NCBI GenBank assembly: GCA_035518715.1
Contig: DATIXJ010000054.1
Coordinates: forward strand, 18,830 to 82,829
Origin: DATIXJ01 sp035518715
GTDB taxonomy: Bacteria > Bacteroidota > Ignavibacteria > UBA10030 > SZUA-254
Direction: 5' to 3'
Length of the DNA stretch: 64,000 bases
A program made the position numbers and the translations under genes. Within the stretch, counting starts at the first letter, position 1. The number at the start of each line of letters is the position of its first letter. Below, in pieces: positions 1 through 8,889 of the stretch. The notes beneath the pieces were generated by a model, which saw only the letters and a list, made by a program, of their open reading frames with translations, was not told the origin of the DNA and did no database searches.

Positions 1-239
1 GAGTGAAGACTCCGTCCGATAAATACGCATTCACCTCTGCGGCAGCGTGAATAGAATGTGTCTGCACAAAAATCAGGTTAGAGTATACGAAATGGGCTTA
101 CCAAAGTCAATCGGGGGAAAAAAACGGATCTGATCACAGGATGGAGACTATTGCAGAACAGAATAAATTTTCGTATTTTCGTGTTTGAAGCGGGCCGACC
201 GGAGGCGCATAGAGCTTCCAAGTGAAGTACCTGCAGCAT
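1..239. other. Leading segment without a supported gene
   Basis: No open frame here has a convincing start, coding character or recognisable product. It is the upstream flank of tRNA-Gln and probably carries its promoter, but I could not pick a clear -35/-10 pair. Confidence 0.5.
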
Positions 240-312
240 TGCCCCGTGGTGTAATTGGCAACACACTTGACTCTGGATCAAGGTAGTTCAGGTTCGAATC
301 CTGACGGGGCAG
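240..312 (+). tRNA. tRNA-Gln (anticodon CTG)
   Basis: The segment folds into a full cloverleaf. The acceptor stem TGCCCCG (240-246) pairs with CGGGGCA (305-311) and is followed by discriminator G312. The anticodon stem CTTGA/TCAAG encloses the loop CTCTGGA, giving anticodon CTG, which reads CAG glutamine codons. The T arm contains GGTTCGAATCC. A G discriminator is usual for tRNA-Gln. The 3' CCA is not encoded, so it must be added after transcription. It is the only tRNA I found in the window. Confidence 0.95.
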
Positions 313-372
313 CACAGACATTGCAAATTGTAAATCGTAAATTGGAACCGGTCTGAGTGGTGTCATCCTAAT

Positions 373-409
373 CCCCGGGAAAGAACGAGTTTCCCGGGGT
401 TCTTTTTTT
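373..409 (+). terminator. Rho-independent terminator after tRNA-Gln
   Basis: A perfect 10-bp stem, CCCCGGGAAA (373-382) with TTTCCCGGGG (390-399), closes a 7-nt loop and is followed by TTCTTTTTTT. It lies 61 nt past the tRNA end and fits termination of the tRNA transcript. Confidence 0.9.
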
Positions 410-630
410 GATACTCCTGAACAGCTCCTCTGCCTCTTACCACCTGACTCACCACAACTTTGCCCGGAAATGATTTCTGTCTATATTGGATCTCATGGAC
501 GGAACGATTCCGAAATTTTATCCCGTTATTCTGCAGTATCCGACTCAGAACTCCCACAATGCATTCTCCGGAACCTTTTTCCCAAAAGCGGAATTGATCG
601 CGTCAACATCTCATTCTTCCTGAATCCCGC

Positions 631-1407
631 TTGACCGCCCTCGTCAACATTGCACTCGTCCTAATCCTTTCACAGGACACGACTGCACCGCCTTCGTGGG
701 CGGATACCGCAGAAGCCGAGTTCGGCGCGATGAATTACGACCGGTCGATCACGATCTACGACTCACTTCTCACGTCTTCCAGCGACTCCGCCCTCATTCT
801 CTGGAAACTTGCCCGATCGTGGGTTTGCGCTGGCGATATCGCACCTCATTCGGAGCGGATCAGGTATTATACGGAGGCAGAGGGATTTGCGGCAGGATCG
901 GTCAATGCCGATTCACTGAGCTCCGAGGGGCACACATGGCTTGCAGCGTCAATCGGCAACATTGCGATGTATGAGGGCGGAAAGACGAAGATTCAGCTCT
1001 GCCGAACGGTGAAGAAAGAGATCGATCGCGCTCTCGAGCTCAATCCGAAAAACGCTCTTGCCTATTCCATCCTGGGATCATTTTACAAAGCACTCGGCGA
1101 TGTCTCCTGGCTCGAGCGCCGCCTGGCAGGTCTTTTCCTCGGCGGCCTCCCCGACGGCGGCTATGAAGAATCGGAAGCAGCGTTCAGGAAGGCCATCGGG
1201 CTTGCACCGGAAGTTATCCGCAATCATTTCGAGCTCGCAAAAGTGTACATGCTGCAGGACAGGGACGAAGAGGCATTCGTGGAATTTCAGAGGGCACTCT
1301 GGCTCCCGAACCATATCGGCATGGATTGCGAAATGCAACAGTCAGCCGTTGAGCTACTGGAAGAACTCCGGGAAAAACATCCGCGGGAATTTCGAAAAGC
1401 TGAGTGA
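631..1407 (+). CDS. TPR-repeat protein, probably exported
   Basis: The 258-aa product begins with a hydrophobic stretch (residues about 4-15) that may be a short signal peptide. Helical tetratricopeptide-like repeats follow at roughly residues 25-70, 125-160 and 175-225, including the pattern RALELNPKNALAYSILGSFY. Its overall look recalls the RMDN-like bacterial TPR proteins, which act as binding scaffolds. Nothing in the sequence shows a catalytic role. The only in-frame start near the end of the open frame is TTG at 631, since an in-frame stop lies at 595-597. The N-terminus has no positive charge before the hydrophobic part, so the start is uncertain. It converges on the acetyltransferase that follows. 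Confidence 0.7.
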   Translation: MTALVNIALVLILSQDTTAPPSWADTAEAEFGAMNYDRSITIYDSLLTSSSDSALILWKLARSWVCAGDIAPHSERIRYYTEAEGFAAGSVNADSLSSEGHTWLAASIGNIAMYEGGKTKIQLCRTVKKEIDRALELNPKNALAYSILGSFYKALGDVSWLERRLAGLFLGGLPDGGYEESEAAFRKAIGLAPEVIRNHFELAKVYMLQDRDEEAFVEFQRALWLPNHIGMDCEMQQSAVELLEELREKHPREFRKAE

Positions 1408-1472
1408 CCGGTTTTTCTCTCCCGCAGGAATCCGGATGGCCGCTCGATAGATCGGGAAAATTTGGAATTCGG

Positions 1473-2168
1473 CTAATCCAGAAACTCGGCAGGCCAGCCG
1501 GAGTGCCCTGAGAGCTTGGTGAACTCGAGCTTTCTCCGGAACATGACCCACCGTTCGTGACGAAGGAGATAGGGTAAAAACCCGGCCCGCCGGCACCCTC
1601 TCAACGATGGTTCATTTTCCTCCGCAACAAACGTGATTACGGTATGGACTCCTCGAGTCTTTCCGATTTCGGCAATACGGGCTACCGCCGCACCCATGAC
1701 ACCGTGACCGCGGTATCCATTGAGAGTCAGGGCATTTTCGAGAAGCGCTTCTCCCTCGGCAAGAACCGGATAGATACTATTGAAGTATGACTGGATCCTC
1801 TCGTTTTGGTCCGGACCCATGAGCCACTGAATGAAGACCAGGTCGCCCTCCTCGTTGAATGCGCCATAACAGGTGGGGATGTCCGCATGAACGTGCTCCA
1901 TGCGGTCGATGATTTCCAAATCGAAGTTCGGATCCTCTTCTGACCTGTAGACCTCGAGGAGGGTGGAAACTTCAACCGGCGTCAGGGGACGAATCGTAAG
2001 GGCGAACGGCTCCTCGGGAAGACCTATGGAGTTACGAAGGTCTCGCCGAAGACCGTACGAGTATCTGTTGGAATAAATACGTGTGGCGATTTTTCTGAGG
2101 AGCAAGGAAAAATGTGCCCGACTGATGAGGAACCACAGATTCCGCAATCGCGTCGAGAGATAGATCAT
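1473..2168 (-). CDS. GNAT family acetyltransferase
   Basis: The 231-aa protein has a GNAT fold in its C-terminal two thirds. The acetyl-CoA-binding motif A is visible around residues 153-167 as GYRGHGVMGAAVARI, matching the family's R/Q-x-x-G-x-G/A pattern. A basic N-terminal extension of about 50 residues, rich in Arg and aromatics, precedes the domain. The segment EENEPSLRGCRRAGF corresponds to the usual NxxSxxxxxKxGF motif of GNATs acting on small molecules or sugars. The substrate cannot be read from the sequence. No neighbour on the same strand is close enough to form an operon. A hairpin with a T-run lies upstream on the same strand. Confidence 0.8.
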   Translation of the reverse strand: MIYLSTRLRNLWFLISRAHFSLLLRKIATRIYSNRYSYGLRRDLRNSIGLPEEPFALTIRPLTPVEVSTLLEVYRSEEDPNFDLEIIDRMEHVHADIPTCYGAFNEEGDLVFIQWLMGPDQNERIQSYFNSIYPVLAEGEALLENALTLNGYRGHGVMGAAVARIAEIGKTRGVHTVITFVAEENEPSLRGCRRAGFLPYLLRHERWVMFRRKLEFTKLSGHSGWPAEFLD

Positions 2169-2496
2169 TCCCTAATACTGTTGTGGAACATACTCTTGTA
2201 CAGTCGCATGCCCTGCACCTTCCGGCATTTACCAACCCTCTGCCGGACGAAGGAGTGAATCAGCTTGAACGTTTACCGACAAAATGAAAAAACCCTTCGC
2301 AGTCCAACTGCTTAGGGTTTCAAAGAACCAGCCAAAAACTGATGGCACGAATATACAGAACGGAATGCATCGATGCAACATCAGTCGTAATGGCATCCTC
2401 TGAAGCCGGGCAAAATGAGGAAATTCAAGGATCGGGAGAGAAAAAATGCTATATTCCCAACTGGTGAGATGAATAGACCCAACCACACCGCAATTC
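2169..2496. other. Intergenic region between divergent genes (328 bp)
   Basis: This stretch separates the leftward GNAT gene from the rightward ABC transporter gene. It holds a minus-strand terminator-like hairpin (listed separately). I see no supported gene; an 89-codon minus frame has no family resemblance. Confidence 0.5.
2281..2320 (-). terminator. Terminator-like hairpin upstream of the GNAT gene
   Basis: Read on the minus strand, AAACCCT-AA-GCAG, loop TTGGA, then CTGC-GA-AGGGTTT form an 11-bp stem with one 2x2 internal loop, followed by TTTCATTTT. No gene lies upstream on this strand to be terminated, so it could be a leader attenuator of the GNAT gene or a relic. Confidence 0.45.
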
Positions 2497-3213
2497 ATGA
2501 CATCAGAACCCTGGCTGCGCGCTGTTGATCTCTGTCGCTTCTATAAGCGGGGCCCACAAACTGTTCATGCTCTGGCCGGCGTTACCCTCGATGTTGGAAG
2601 AGGCGAATTTCTCGGCATCGTGGGTGCGTCAGGATCGGGCAAGTCCACGCTTCTGAATCTTCTTGCAGGGCTCGATACACCAACCTCGGGGTTCGTGCAG
2701 ATCGGTGATCGCCGGCTCTCGGTGATGTCACGAAAAGAGCTCTCCCGCTATCGTGCATGCCAGGTTGGGATGATTTTTCAATCATTCAATCTTATCGCGC
2801 ATTATACGGCTCTGCAGAATGTCGAAACGGCACTTGTGTTCAATGACGTGCCTCAGAAAGAGCGACGCACCGCTGCGCTCGCAATTCTCGGACAGCTCGG
2901 GCTCGCAGACCGGGTTTCGCACAGGCCCGCCGATCTCTCCGGCGGCGAACAGCAGCGCGTCGCTGTTGCCCGCGCTATCGTGAAAAAACCCTCGATCCTT
3001 TTCGCCGACGAGCCGACAGGAAACCTCGATTACGAGAATTCCATGCAGATTGCCGAGCTTCTCCGGCAATTGAACCACAGCGGGCTGACAGTTGTCATGG
3101 TAACCCACAATTTGGAGATGGCAAACGCATACTCACATCGTATCGCGAGGATGCAATACGGGAAAATGACAGGGGACGACGAGGGAATGCCGCAGAAAGG
3201 TCCGCGAACATGA
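2497..3213 (+). CDS. ABC transporter ATP-binding protein (MacB/LolD type)
   Basis: This 238-aa protein is the ATPase partner of the FtsX-type permease encoded immediately downstream. It has a Walker A motif GASGSGKST near residue 42, a Q-loop (IFQSFN), the signature LSGGEQQRVAVARA and Walker B ILFADEPTGNLD. The last is typical of the MacB/LolD/FtsE subfamily, which drives mechanotransmission to periplasmic substrates rather than import. Its TGA stop overlaps the next ATG (ATGA), so the two genes are translationally coupled. No MacA-like adaptor is encoded nearby, so the substrate (lipoprotein, peptide or drug) is unknown. Confidence 0.93.
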   Translation: MTSEPWLRAVDLCRFYKRGPQTVHALAGVTLDVGRGEFLGIVGASGSGKSTLLNLLAGLDTPTSGFVQIGDRRLSVMSRKELSRYRACQVGMIFQSFNLIAHYTALQNVETALVFNDVPQKERRTAALAILGQLGLADRVSHRPADLSGGEQQRVAVARAIVKKPSILFADEPTGNLDYENSMQIAELLRQLNHSGLTVVMVTHNLEMANAYSHRIARMQYGKMTGDDEGMPQKGPRT

Positions 3214-4676
3214 CTGTGCGGGATTTTATCTCGATTCCGGCCGGAAACCTCTGGCGGATGAAACTCCGTACCATTCTCACCGTCGCAGGGATTGTCATTG
3301 CCATCGCGGCATTTGTGTCGATGGTTTCGTTCGGCACCGGAACTCAGGAAAACGTGGACAAGCAGTTCAATGAGCTCGGCCTCCTCACGACAATGCAGGT
3401 GTTTCCGCAACACCGTCCGAACGAACCCCAGTCGTTCGGAGAACCGAAACTCGATCTCACCGCCCTGAGCCGTTTCGAGCGAATTCCCGGCGTCCTCCTT
3501 GTATATCCCTATGACCCGTTCGTCGTGCATGTCCGGATCGGAGATACTACTCTCGAATCCCGCGCACAATCGCTTTCTCATGCCGCGATGCAGACCAAGC
3601 TTTTTTCCCAGATTCGAGCCGGAAAAATCTTCGAAGGCGACAGCTCAAGGTCGGCTCTGATCTCCGGCGAGCTGCTGAAAAACGCCGGGATCGACAATGC
3701 TGAGTCGGTAATCGGAAAGCAGCTCATTGTATCGATGCAGGTTTCCACCATCGACAGCGCGCTCCGCCATCTCCTGGTTGACAAGGGGGAATCGATCATT
3801 GACAGAGTGCGACGGATTCAGCTGGATTCCCTCCTCAATGACGACAACTATCTGCGAACGACTCTCCGGACCGAAGCTAACGAAGCGGTGCGGCGGTTTG
3901 TTTCCGGATTCCTGAATGCCCGCCGGACGGTGAGCGATACGCTCACGATCTGCGGCGTCGTCGAATCGGAACGCATGGGACGCATGCGCATGGAACCGGT
4001 CATTATTCCGTTCAAGACAGGAGAGCGCTTCACGACAAGCGGCTTCAGCGGAAACCCCGCCGATCTCTTCACGGCCATGAGCTCGGGAAATCTCTTCCAG
4101 AGCGCGGACGACAGGTCGGGCAAGTCGTTTTCCCAGGTGACGATCAATTTCGACCCCCACGTATTCTATGCAACGATCAAGGATTCGATCGAGGCGCAGG
4201 GATTCCGGACATTCAGCTTTGCGGCAGAGTTCGACCAGATACAGAAAGCATTTGTCTATCTCGACCTGGCGCTTGGCGCCGTGGGACTGCTGGCGCTGCT
4301 GACCGCCTCACTCGGCATTGTGAACACCATGGCAATGTCACTCCTGGAACGAAAGCGCGAGATCGGAATCTTCAAATCTCTTGGCGCAGATGAATCAGAG
4401 ATCCGCCTTCTTTTTCTGGCAGAATCCGGCACAATCGGCCTGATCGGCTCTTCATTCGGCATCATCTCGGGATGGATCATCACCCGCATTGTCACGATTA
4501 TCGCACACATTTATATGAGGAGGCAGGGCATACCCGAAGTTGAGCTTTTTTCACTCCCGATCTGGCTTGTTCTGGTTGCTCTGGCCGTCGGGACGGGAGT
4601 GGCTGTCCTTGCCGGGCTCTATCCTGCCTCGCGAGCCGCACGCGTTGATCCGGTGGAAGCGCTGAGAAACGACTGA
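3210..4676 (+). CDS. MacB-like FtsX-family ABC permease
   Basis: The 488-aa inner-membrane protein has the MacB layout: a first membrane helix near residues 17-40, a large periplasmic domain of about 300 residues, then three C-terminal helices (about 348-372, 405-428 and 448-470) forming the FtsX domain. The conserved SLLERKREIGIFKSLGA segment between C-terminal helices marks the family and contacts the ATPase. The protein ends with the common ARVDPVEALRND tail. It overlaps the ATPase gene by 4 bp. The periplasmic domain carries an insert around residues 180-230 compared with plain MacB. The substrate is unknown. Confidence 0.92.
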   Translation: MTVRDFISIPAGNLWRMKLRTILTVAGIVIAIAAFVSMVSFGTGTQENVDKQFNELGLLTTMQVFPQHRPNEPQSFGEPKLDLTALSRFERIPGVLLVYPYDPFVVHVRIGDTTLESRAQSLSHAAMQTKLFSQIRAGKIFEGDSSRSALISGELLKNAGIDNAESVIGKQLIVSMQVSTIDSALRHLLVDKGESIIDRVRRIQLDSLLNDDNYLRTTLRTEANEAVRRFVSGFLNARRTVSDTLTICGVVESERMGRMRMEPVIIPFKTGERFTTSGFSGNPADLFTAMSSGNLFQSADDRSGKSFSQVTINFDPHVFYATIKDSIEAQGFRTFSFAAEFDQIQKAFVYLDLALGAVGLLALLTASLGIVNTMAMSLLERKREIGIFKSLGADESEIRLLFLAESGTIGLIGSSFGIISGWIITRIVTIIAHIYMRRQGIPEVELFSLPIWLVLVALAVGTGVAVLAGLYPASRAARVDPVEALRND

Positions 4677-4884
4677 TCATCAATTTGCCGCATCGGCACG
4701 TTCGTCGCTTCAAAATCGTTTCTCGTAATAGTGTACGCGGGTGTTCTCCCCATCAGTCCCACATGAAGGCAACCAACCCCGATTTCCATCAGTGGTCCGG
4801 GAAAGCAAAATCCATGGAATTCACTCACATTCCGGGATTTCACGTATAGGGTGAATTATCAAACAGTAATAAACAATAAAAGGC

Positions 4885-4910
4885 TTGACAAAGCAGTAAT
4901 TAATAATTAC
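4885..4910 (+). promoter_or_regulatory. Promoter with an embedded perfect palindrome
   Basis: A -35 TTGACA (4885-4890) is followed by the perfect 15-bp palindrome GTAATTAATAATTAC (4896-4910), with TACCTT as a weak -10 at the 17-bp position. A palindrome in the spacer is a typical repressor-operator position. The downstream operon includes a small HTH protein, so autoregulation is possible but inferred. Confidence 0.5.
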
Positions 4911-4951
4911 CTTCCTGTAGAACTCCCACTTTCCGAGAAAGGAACTCTATC

Positions 4952-5713
4952 ATGGATCATGAAAAGTTCAATCTCGCTTCCCTCATCCCAAACCTCCAGA
5001 ACACAGAAGCATATTTTGATGCAATCGTCAACGAAACACAGATCGGAAGTCGGATCATCCGGCTCTTGGCCATCTTCATCGGACTGACCTTCTTTTACGG
5101 GCTTGTTATGGGTGCATACAGCGGAGTCCTTCAAGCTGTCACGGCAGCAGTCAAAGTTCCCGCACTATTCGCGCTCTCACTCATCATCTGCTACCCCGCA
5201 TTTTTTCTCCTGCAGTTCATACTCGGATCCAAAATGAAACTCCTGCAAATGACCGCAGTAATAATGGCAGGTTTCGTTCTGGCCAGCGGGATCATGGTAT
5301 CGTTCACCCCGATTGTGGTGTTCTTCGTTCTCACCGGGGGGAACTACCATTTTCTCCAGCTCCTGCATGTTGCGATCTTCACACTTGCGGGACTTTTTGG
5401 TATGAAGATGGTATTGGATGCATTGACGTATTCATGCGACAAGAAGAACATCTATCCTAAGACCGGGGTGACCGTATTCCGGTTCTGGGTAATCATTCTG
5501 GCATTCGTTGCAGTTCAGCTCGCCTGGAATCTCAGGCCATTCCTTGCTGAACGGGACAAGCCATATGCTCTTTTCAGATCGTATGAGGGGAATTTTTATA
5601 CAGCAGTGATCTACTCATTCGAGCAGCTCATTCGACCGGCAGCGGAATCACAGAAACCGCGTGTAACAGACAATCAAACCCCAATGTTCTTTGACACAAC
5701 AAAGGAAAGGTAA
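4952..5713 (+). CDS. Polytopic membrane protein (YIP1-like)
   Basis: The 253-aa protein has a hydrophilic N-terminus of about 35 residues, then five or six hydrophobic segments (near residues 38-60, 68-90, 96-118, 122-150 and 175-198). The C-terminus is hydrophilic and charged. It resembles the loosely defined YIP1-like bacterial membrane proteins, some of which are misleadingly named actin-binding WH2 proteins in databases. No catalytic motif is visible. Seven bases separate it from the HTH gene that follows, so the two are almost certainly co-transcribed from the palindrome-bearing promoter upstream. Confidence 0.75.
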   Translation: MDHEKFNLASLIPNLQNTEAYFDAIVNETQIGSRIIRLLAIFIGLTFFYGLVMGAYSGVLQAVTAAVKVPALFALSLIICYPAFFLLQFILGSKMKLLQMTAVIMAGFVLASGIMVSFTPIVVFFVLTGGNYHFLQLLHVAIFTLAGLFGMKMVLDALTYSCDKKNIYPKTGVTVFRFWVIILAFVAVQLAWNLRPFLAERDKPYALFRSYEGNFYTAVIYSFEQLIRPAAESQKPRVTDNQTPMFFDTTKER

Positions 5714-5719
5714 GACTGC

Positions 5720-5947
5720 GTGGTAAACGATGAGATTATGACGCTCGAAGAGGTTGCCGCCTACCTGAAACTCAAGCCGCAGACGATCTACACTTGGGCC
5801 CAGGAGAAGAAAATTCCCGCGGCGAAAATCGGAAAGGAATGGCGGTTCAAGCGGTCGGTGCTCGACGAGTGGTTTAACAACCATATCGACGAGAAATTCA
5901 GCAAGATCGTTCACAATGCGCACATGGCGAAAGACAGGAAGATTTAA
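5720..5947 (+). CDS. Small excisionase-type helix-turn-helix protein
   Basis: The 75-aa protein is an HTH_17/excisionase-family (MerR-like winged helix) DNA-binding domain. The hallmark sequence is MTLEEVAAYLKLKPQTIYTW followed by KIPAAKIGKEWRFKRSVLDEW. It binds DNA in related proteins, but the target here is unknown. A GTG at 5720 has AAAGGAAAGG just upstream at normal spacing, which favours it over the internal ATG at 5738. It follows the membrane-protein gene by 6 nt. Similar domains occur in phage excisionases, but no integrase or other phage gene is near, so it is probably a chromosomal regulator. Confidence 0.9.
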   Translation: MVNDEIMTLEEVAAYLKLKPQTIYTWAQEKKIPAAKIGKEWRFKRSVLDEWFNNHIDEKFSKIVHNAHMAKDRKI

Positions 5948-6196
5948 GAGAAAAGAGGTACTCCGCATCATCAAAATCCACGAGAATTAAACTCGTACGA
6001 GTCTGCATTGGTAATCCAGGCCATTTCCCTCAATTTCATGCAAGAATTCGAACAGCAACACCTTCCCCGGCAAGGATATCCCCGCAACCCTTTATTGAGT
6101 TTCGTCGTCTAATCAACAGCGTTCATTTTTTCACGTCGCGGCACATCGGTGTGATCGCTCTGATCAGAAAAAACTGTACGCCAAGGAGATTATCGA

Positions 6197-8851
6197 ATGT
6201 CGAGAGGACGATCACTGTTTTACCTTGGAGTTCTGTTTCTCCAGACTCATGCACTCGCAGATCCGCCGGATGCTCCCCCACCGATTTCCATTCACGCCGT
6301 CCGGGTTACCGAACCGATTACGATCGACGGCATTCTTTCCGAACAACTCTATCAAATGCCAGGATTCACGCGATTCATACAGCGCGATCCCATCGAAAAT
6401 GTTCCCCCTTCACAACGCACCGAAATCTGGGTGGGATACGACGACGGTTCGCTCTATATCGGTGCGAGAATGTATGATGCCTCACCCGATTCGATCGAAC
6501 AGCGGCTTGCCAGGAAAGACGCCATGATAACCGCGGACGCATTCACGTTCTACATCGACGGCTATCACGACAAGCGATCGGGCTTTTATTTCGGCATCAA
6601 CGCTGCGGGAACCATGTACGACGGGGTCCTCTATAACGACGACTGGAACGACGATTCATGGGACGGGATATGGGAAGGCAAAGTGCACATCGACGCGCAG
6701 GGATGGACTGCTGAGATGCGCATCCCGTATTCGCAAATCCGGTTCGAACAAGGTGACGGGTACCACTGGGCAGTCGACTTCAAGCGGATTATTGCGCGGC
6801 TCAATGAAAATGATTACGTCACCTTCACACCGAAGAACGGATCAGGATTCGTCTCGCGGTTCGTGGACCTGACAGGAGTGGAAAATATCGTCCCTCCGCG
6901 ACGCCTCGAGGTGATGCCCTACATCACCGGCAAAGCAGAATATGCTCCTCACGACATCGGAGATCCGTATCATACCGGCTCGAGATACTCTCCTGGCCTT
7001 GGTGCCGATTTCAAAATGGGGCTCGGCAGCAATCTGACGCTGGATGGGGCAATCAACCCCGATTTCGGCCAGGTTGAAGTCGATCCTGCCGTCGTCAACC
7101 TGAGTGATGTCGAGACATATTACAATGAGAAGCGTCCATTTTTTCTTGAGGGATCGAACATATTCGATTTCGGGTCGGGAGGAGCGAGCAATAACTGGAG
7201 CTTTAACTGGTCGAGTCCTACGTTCTTCTACAGCCGAAGAATAGGAAGAGCTCCGCAGGGAAGCGTATCGAATGCGACCTATGTCGATATTCCTTCCGGG
7301 ACGAACATTCTCGGCGCCGCGAAGCTCTCCGGCAAGGCCGGTGATAACTGGAGCATTGGAGCAATCAGCGCTCTCACGGCAAGGGAGATGGCAGATGTTG
7401 ATTCGGCGGGGGTCCGTTCCAGCGCAGAGGTTGAACCTCTTACGTATTACGGCGTCGCGCGCGCACAAAAGGAGCTTAACGAAGGACGACAGGGAATCGG
7501 CATGATGTCGACATTCACCCAGCGTGATTTCAGCGACCCGCTTATGGAAGATCAGATCAACAAAAATGCGCTGATGGGAGGAATCGACGGCTGGACATCG
7601 CTTGACGACAGCAAGACATGGGTCGTGACACTCTGGACTGCGGGAACAAACGTCACCGGGACGGCAAGCAGGATCTTTTCACTCCGAGAGGATGCTGAAC
7701 ACTACTACCAGCGCCCCGATGTTCCATACGTCCATCTTGACAGTGGTACAACATCTCTCTCAGGTTATGCCGGCCGGATCTTTCTCACGAAACAGAAAGG
7801 CAACTTCACCGTGAACGGATCGCTCGGCGTCATCTCTCCAGGATTTGATGTGGACGATATGGGATTTCAGTGGAGGACCGACGTGATCAACAGCCATGCC
7901 GGGGCGAGGTACAGCTGGACCGTACCGACATCATGGTACCAGAGTCTCACGCTGTCTGCCGCGCTTTTCCGGTCATACGACTTCGGGGGTGACGTCACCT
8001 GGCAGGGAATCTGGCAGAACAGCGATATCGTCTTCCCAAATTTCTACGAGTTTGGTTATGCGTATGCTTACAACCCGCAGGCGATCAGCGACCACCGCAC
8101 ACGGGGTGGTCCGAAAACCATCAACCCGCTCGGATATGAAATTTCCTGGTGGCTCTCCGGGGACAGCCGCAAGACGTTCATTCCCGGGATTAATTTCGAC
8201 AGCTACCAGTCGGCCTACCAGACGACATATTACATCAACTTAAGTCTCGACTGGAAACCTGCGTCGAACATCGAAGTGATCTTCACTCCGGAATTTGACG
8301 GTGACTGGGAGAATTCGCAGTGGGTGGGAGCGTTTGCCGATCCGACCGCCACTTCGACATTCGGGACCAGATACGTTTTCGGGGCAATGGACCAAAAACA
8401 ATGGGTCGCGGGAATCCGGCTCAACTGGGCATTTACTCCAACACTCAGCCTGCAAGTATATGCTCAACCTCTCCTATCCGCTGCACGGTTTTCCAACTTC
8501 AAGGAACTTGCGCGTGCAGGGAGCTATGACTTCAACAATTACGGAAGAGACGGATCGACGATTTCGTATGATGCATCGTCATCAACTTACACTGTCGACC
8601 CTGATGGTGGTGGCCCTGCCGCTCCTCTTTCATTCGGCGATCCGGATTTCAATGTAAAATCCATACGGGGAGATGCGGTGTTACGGTGGGAATTTACGCC
8701 CGGTTCAACGTTCTATCTTGTCTGGACACAGACCCGCGAAAATGATCTGAATCCCGGGGACATCGAATTCAATCACAATTTTTCAAAACTCTTCAATTCA
8801 CAGCCGGACAACATTTTTCTGATGAAGATTGCGTACTGGCTCAACCCATAA
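6197..8851 (+). CDS. DUF5916 outer-membrane protein with CBM9-like N-terminal domain
   Basis: The 884-aa protein starts with a signal peptide (residues 1-21). A carbohydrate-binding family 9-like domain follows (about residues 30-225, beginning AVRVTEPITIDGILSE). The C-terminal part is long, aromatic-rich and beta-strand-like, as in DUF5916 proteins. Diagnostic DUF5916 segments are NPDFGQVEVD and NEKRPFFLEG near residues 290-320. The family is common in Bacteroidota and relatives and is thought to form an outer-membrane barrel, with unknown substrate. The start is supported by AAGGAG 8 nt upstream of ATG. It appears monocistronic. Confidence 0.88.
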   Translation: MSRGRSLFYLGVLFLQTHALADPPDAPPPISIHAVRVTEPITIDGILSEQLYQMPGFTRFIQRDPIENVPPSQRTEIWVGYDDGSLYIGARMYDASPDSIEQRLARKDAMITADAFTFYIDGYHDKRSGFYFGINAAGTMYDGVLYNDDWNDDSWDGIWEGKVHIDAQGWTAEMRIPYSQIRFEQGDGYHWAVDFKRIIARLNENDYVTFTPKNGSGFVSRFVDLTGVENIVPPRRLEVMPYITGKAEYAPHDIGDPYHTGSRYSPGLGADFKMGLGSNLTLDGAINPDFGQVEVDPAVVNLSDVETYYNEKRPFFLEGSNIFDFGSGGASNNWSFNWSSPTFFYSRRIGRAPQGSVSNATYVDIPSGTNILGAAKLSGKAGDNWSIGAISALTAREMADVDSAGVRSSAEVEPLTYYGVARAQKELNEGRQGIGMMSTFTQRDFSDPLMEDQINKNALMGGIDGWTSLDDSKTWVVTLWTAGTNVTGTASRIFSLREDAEHYYQRPDVPYVHLDSGTTSLSGYAGRIFLTKQKGNFTVNGSLGVISPGFDVDDMGFQWRTDVINSHAGARYSWTVPTSWYQSLTLSAALFRSYDFGGDVTWQGIWQNSDIVFPNFYEFGYAYAYNPQAISDHRTRGGPKTINPLGYEISWWLSGDSRKTFIPGINFDSYQSAYQTTYYINLSLDWKPASNIEVIFTPEFDGDWENSQWVGAFADPTATSTFGTRYVFGAMDQKQWVAGIRLNWAFTPTLSLQVYAQPLLSAARFSNFKELARAGSYDFNNYGRDGSTISYDASSSTYTVDPDGGGPAAPLSFGDPDFNVKSIRGDAVLRWEFTPGSTFYLVWTQTRENDLNPGDIEFNHNFSKLFNSQPDNIFLMKIAYWLNP

Positions 8852-8889
8852 ACAGCGTGCGGGTTGAACCTGACAAGATCAAACGGCAT

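Noticed and set aside
7..240. Possible remnant of a gene end before the tRNA
   Set aside because: No reading frame here shows coding features or similarity I recognise.
363..557. 64-codon minus-strand frame
   Set aside because: It overlaps the tRNA terminator and shows no coding character.
2229..2498. 89-codon minus-strand frame in the GNAT/ABC gap
   Set aside because: Overlaps the promoter region and terminator-like hairpin; no recognisable protein.
5720..5947. Phage excisionase and nearby prophage
   Set aside because: No integrase, att repeat or phage gene is near; the HTH protein sits in a two-gene chromosomal operon.
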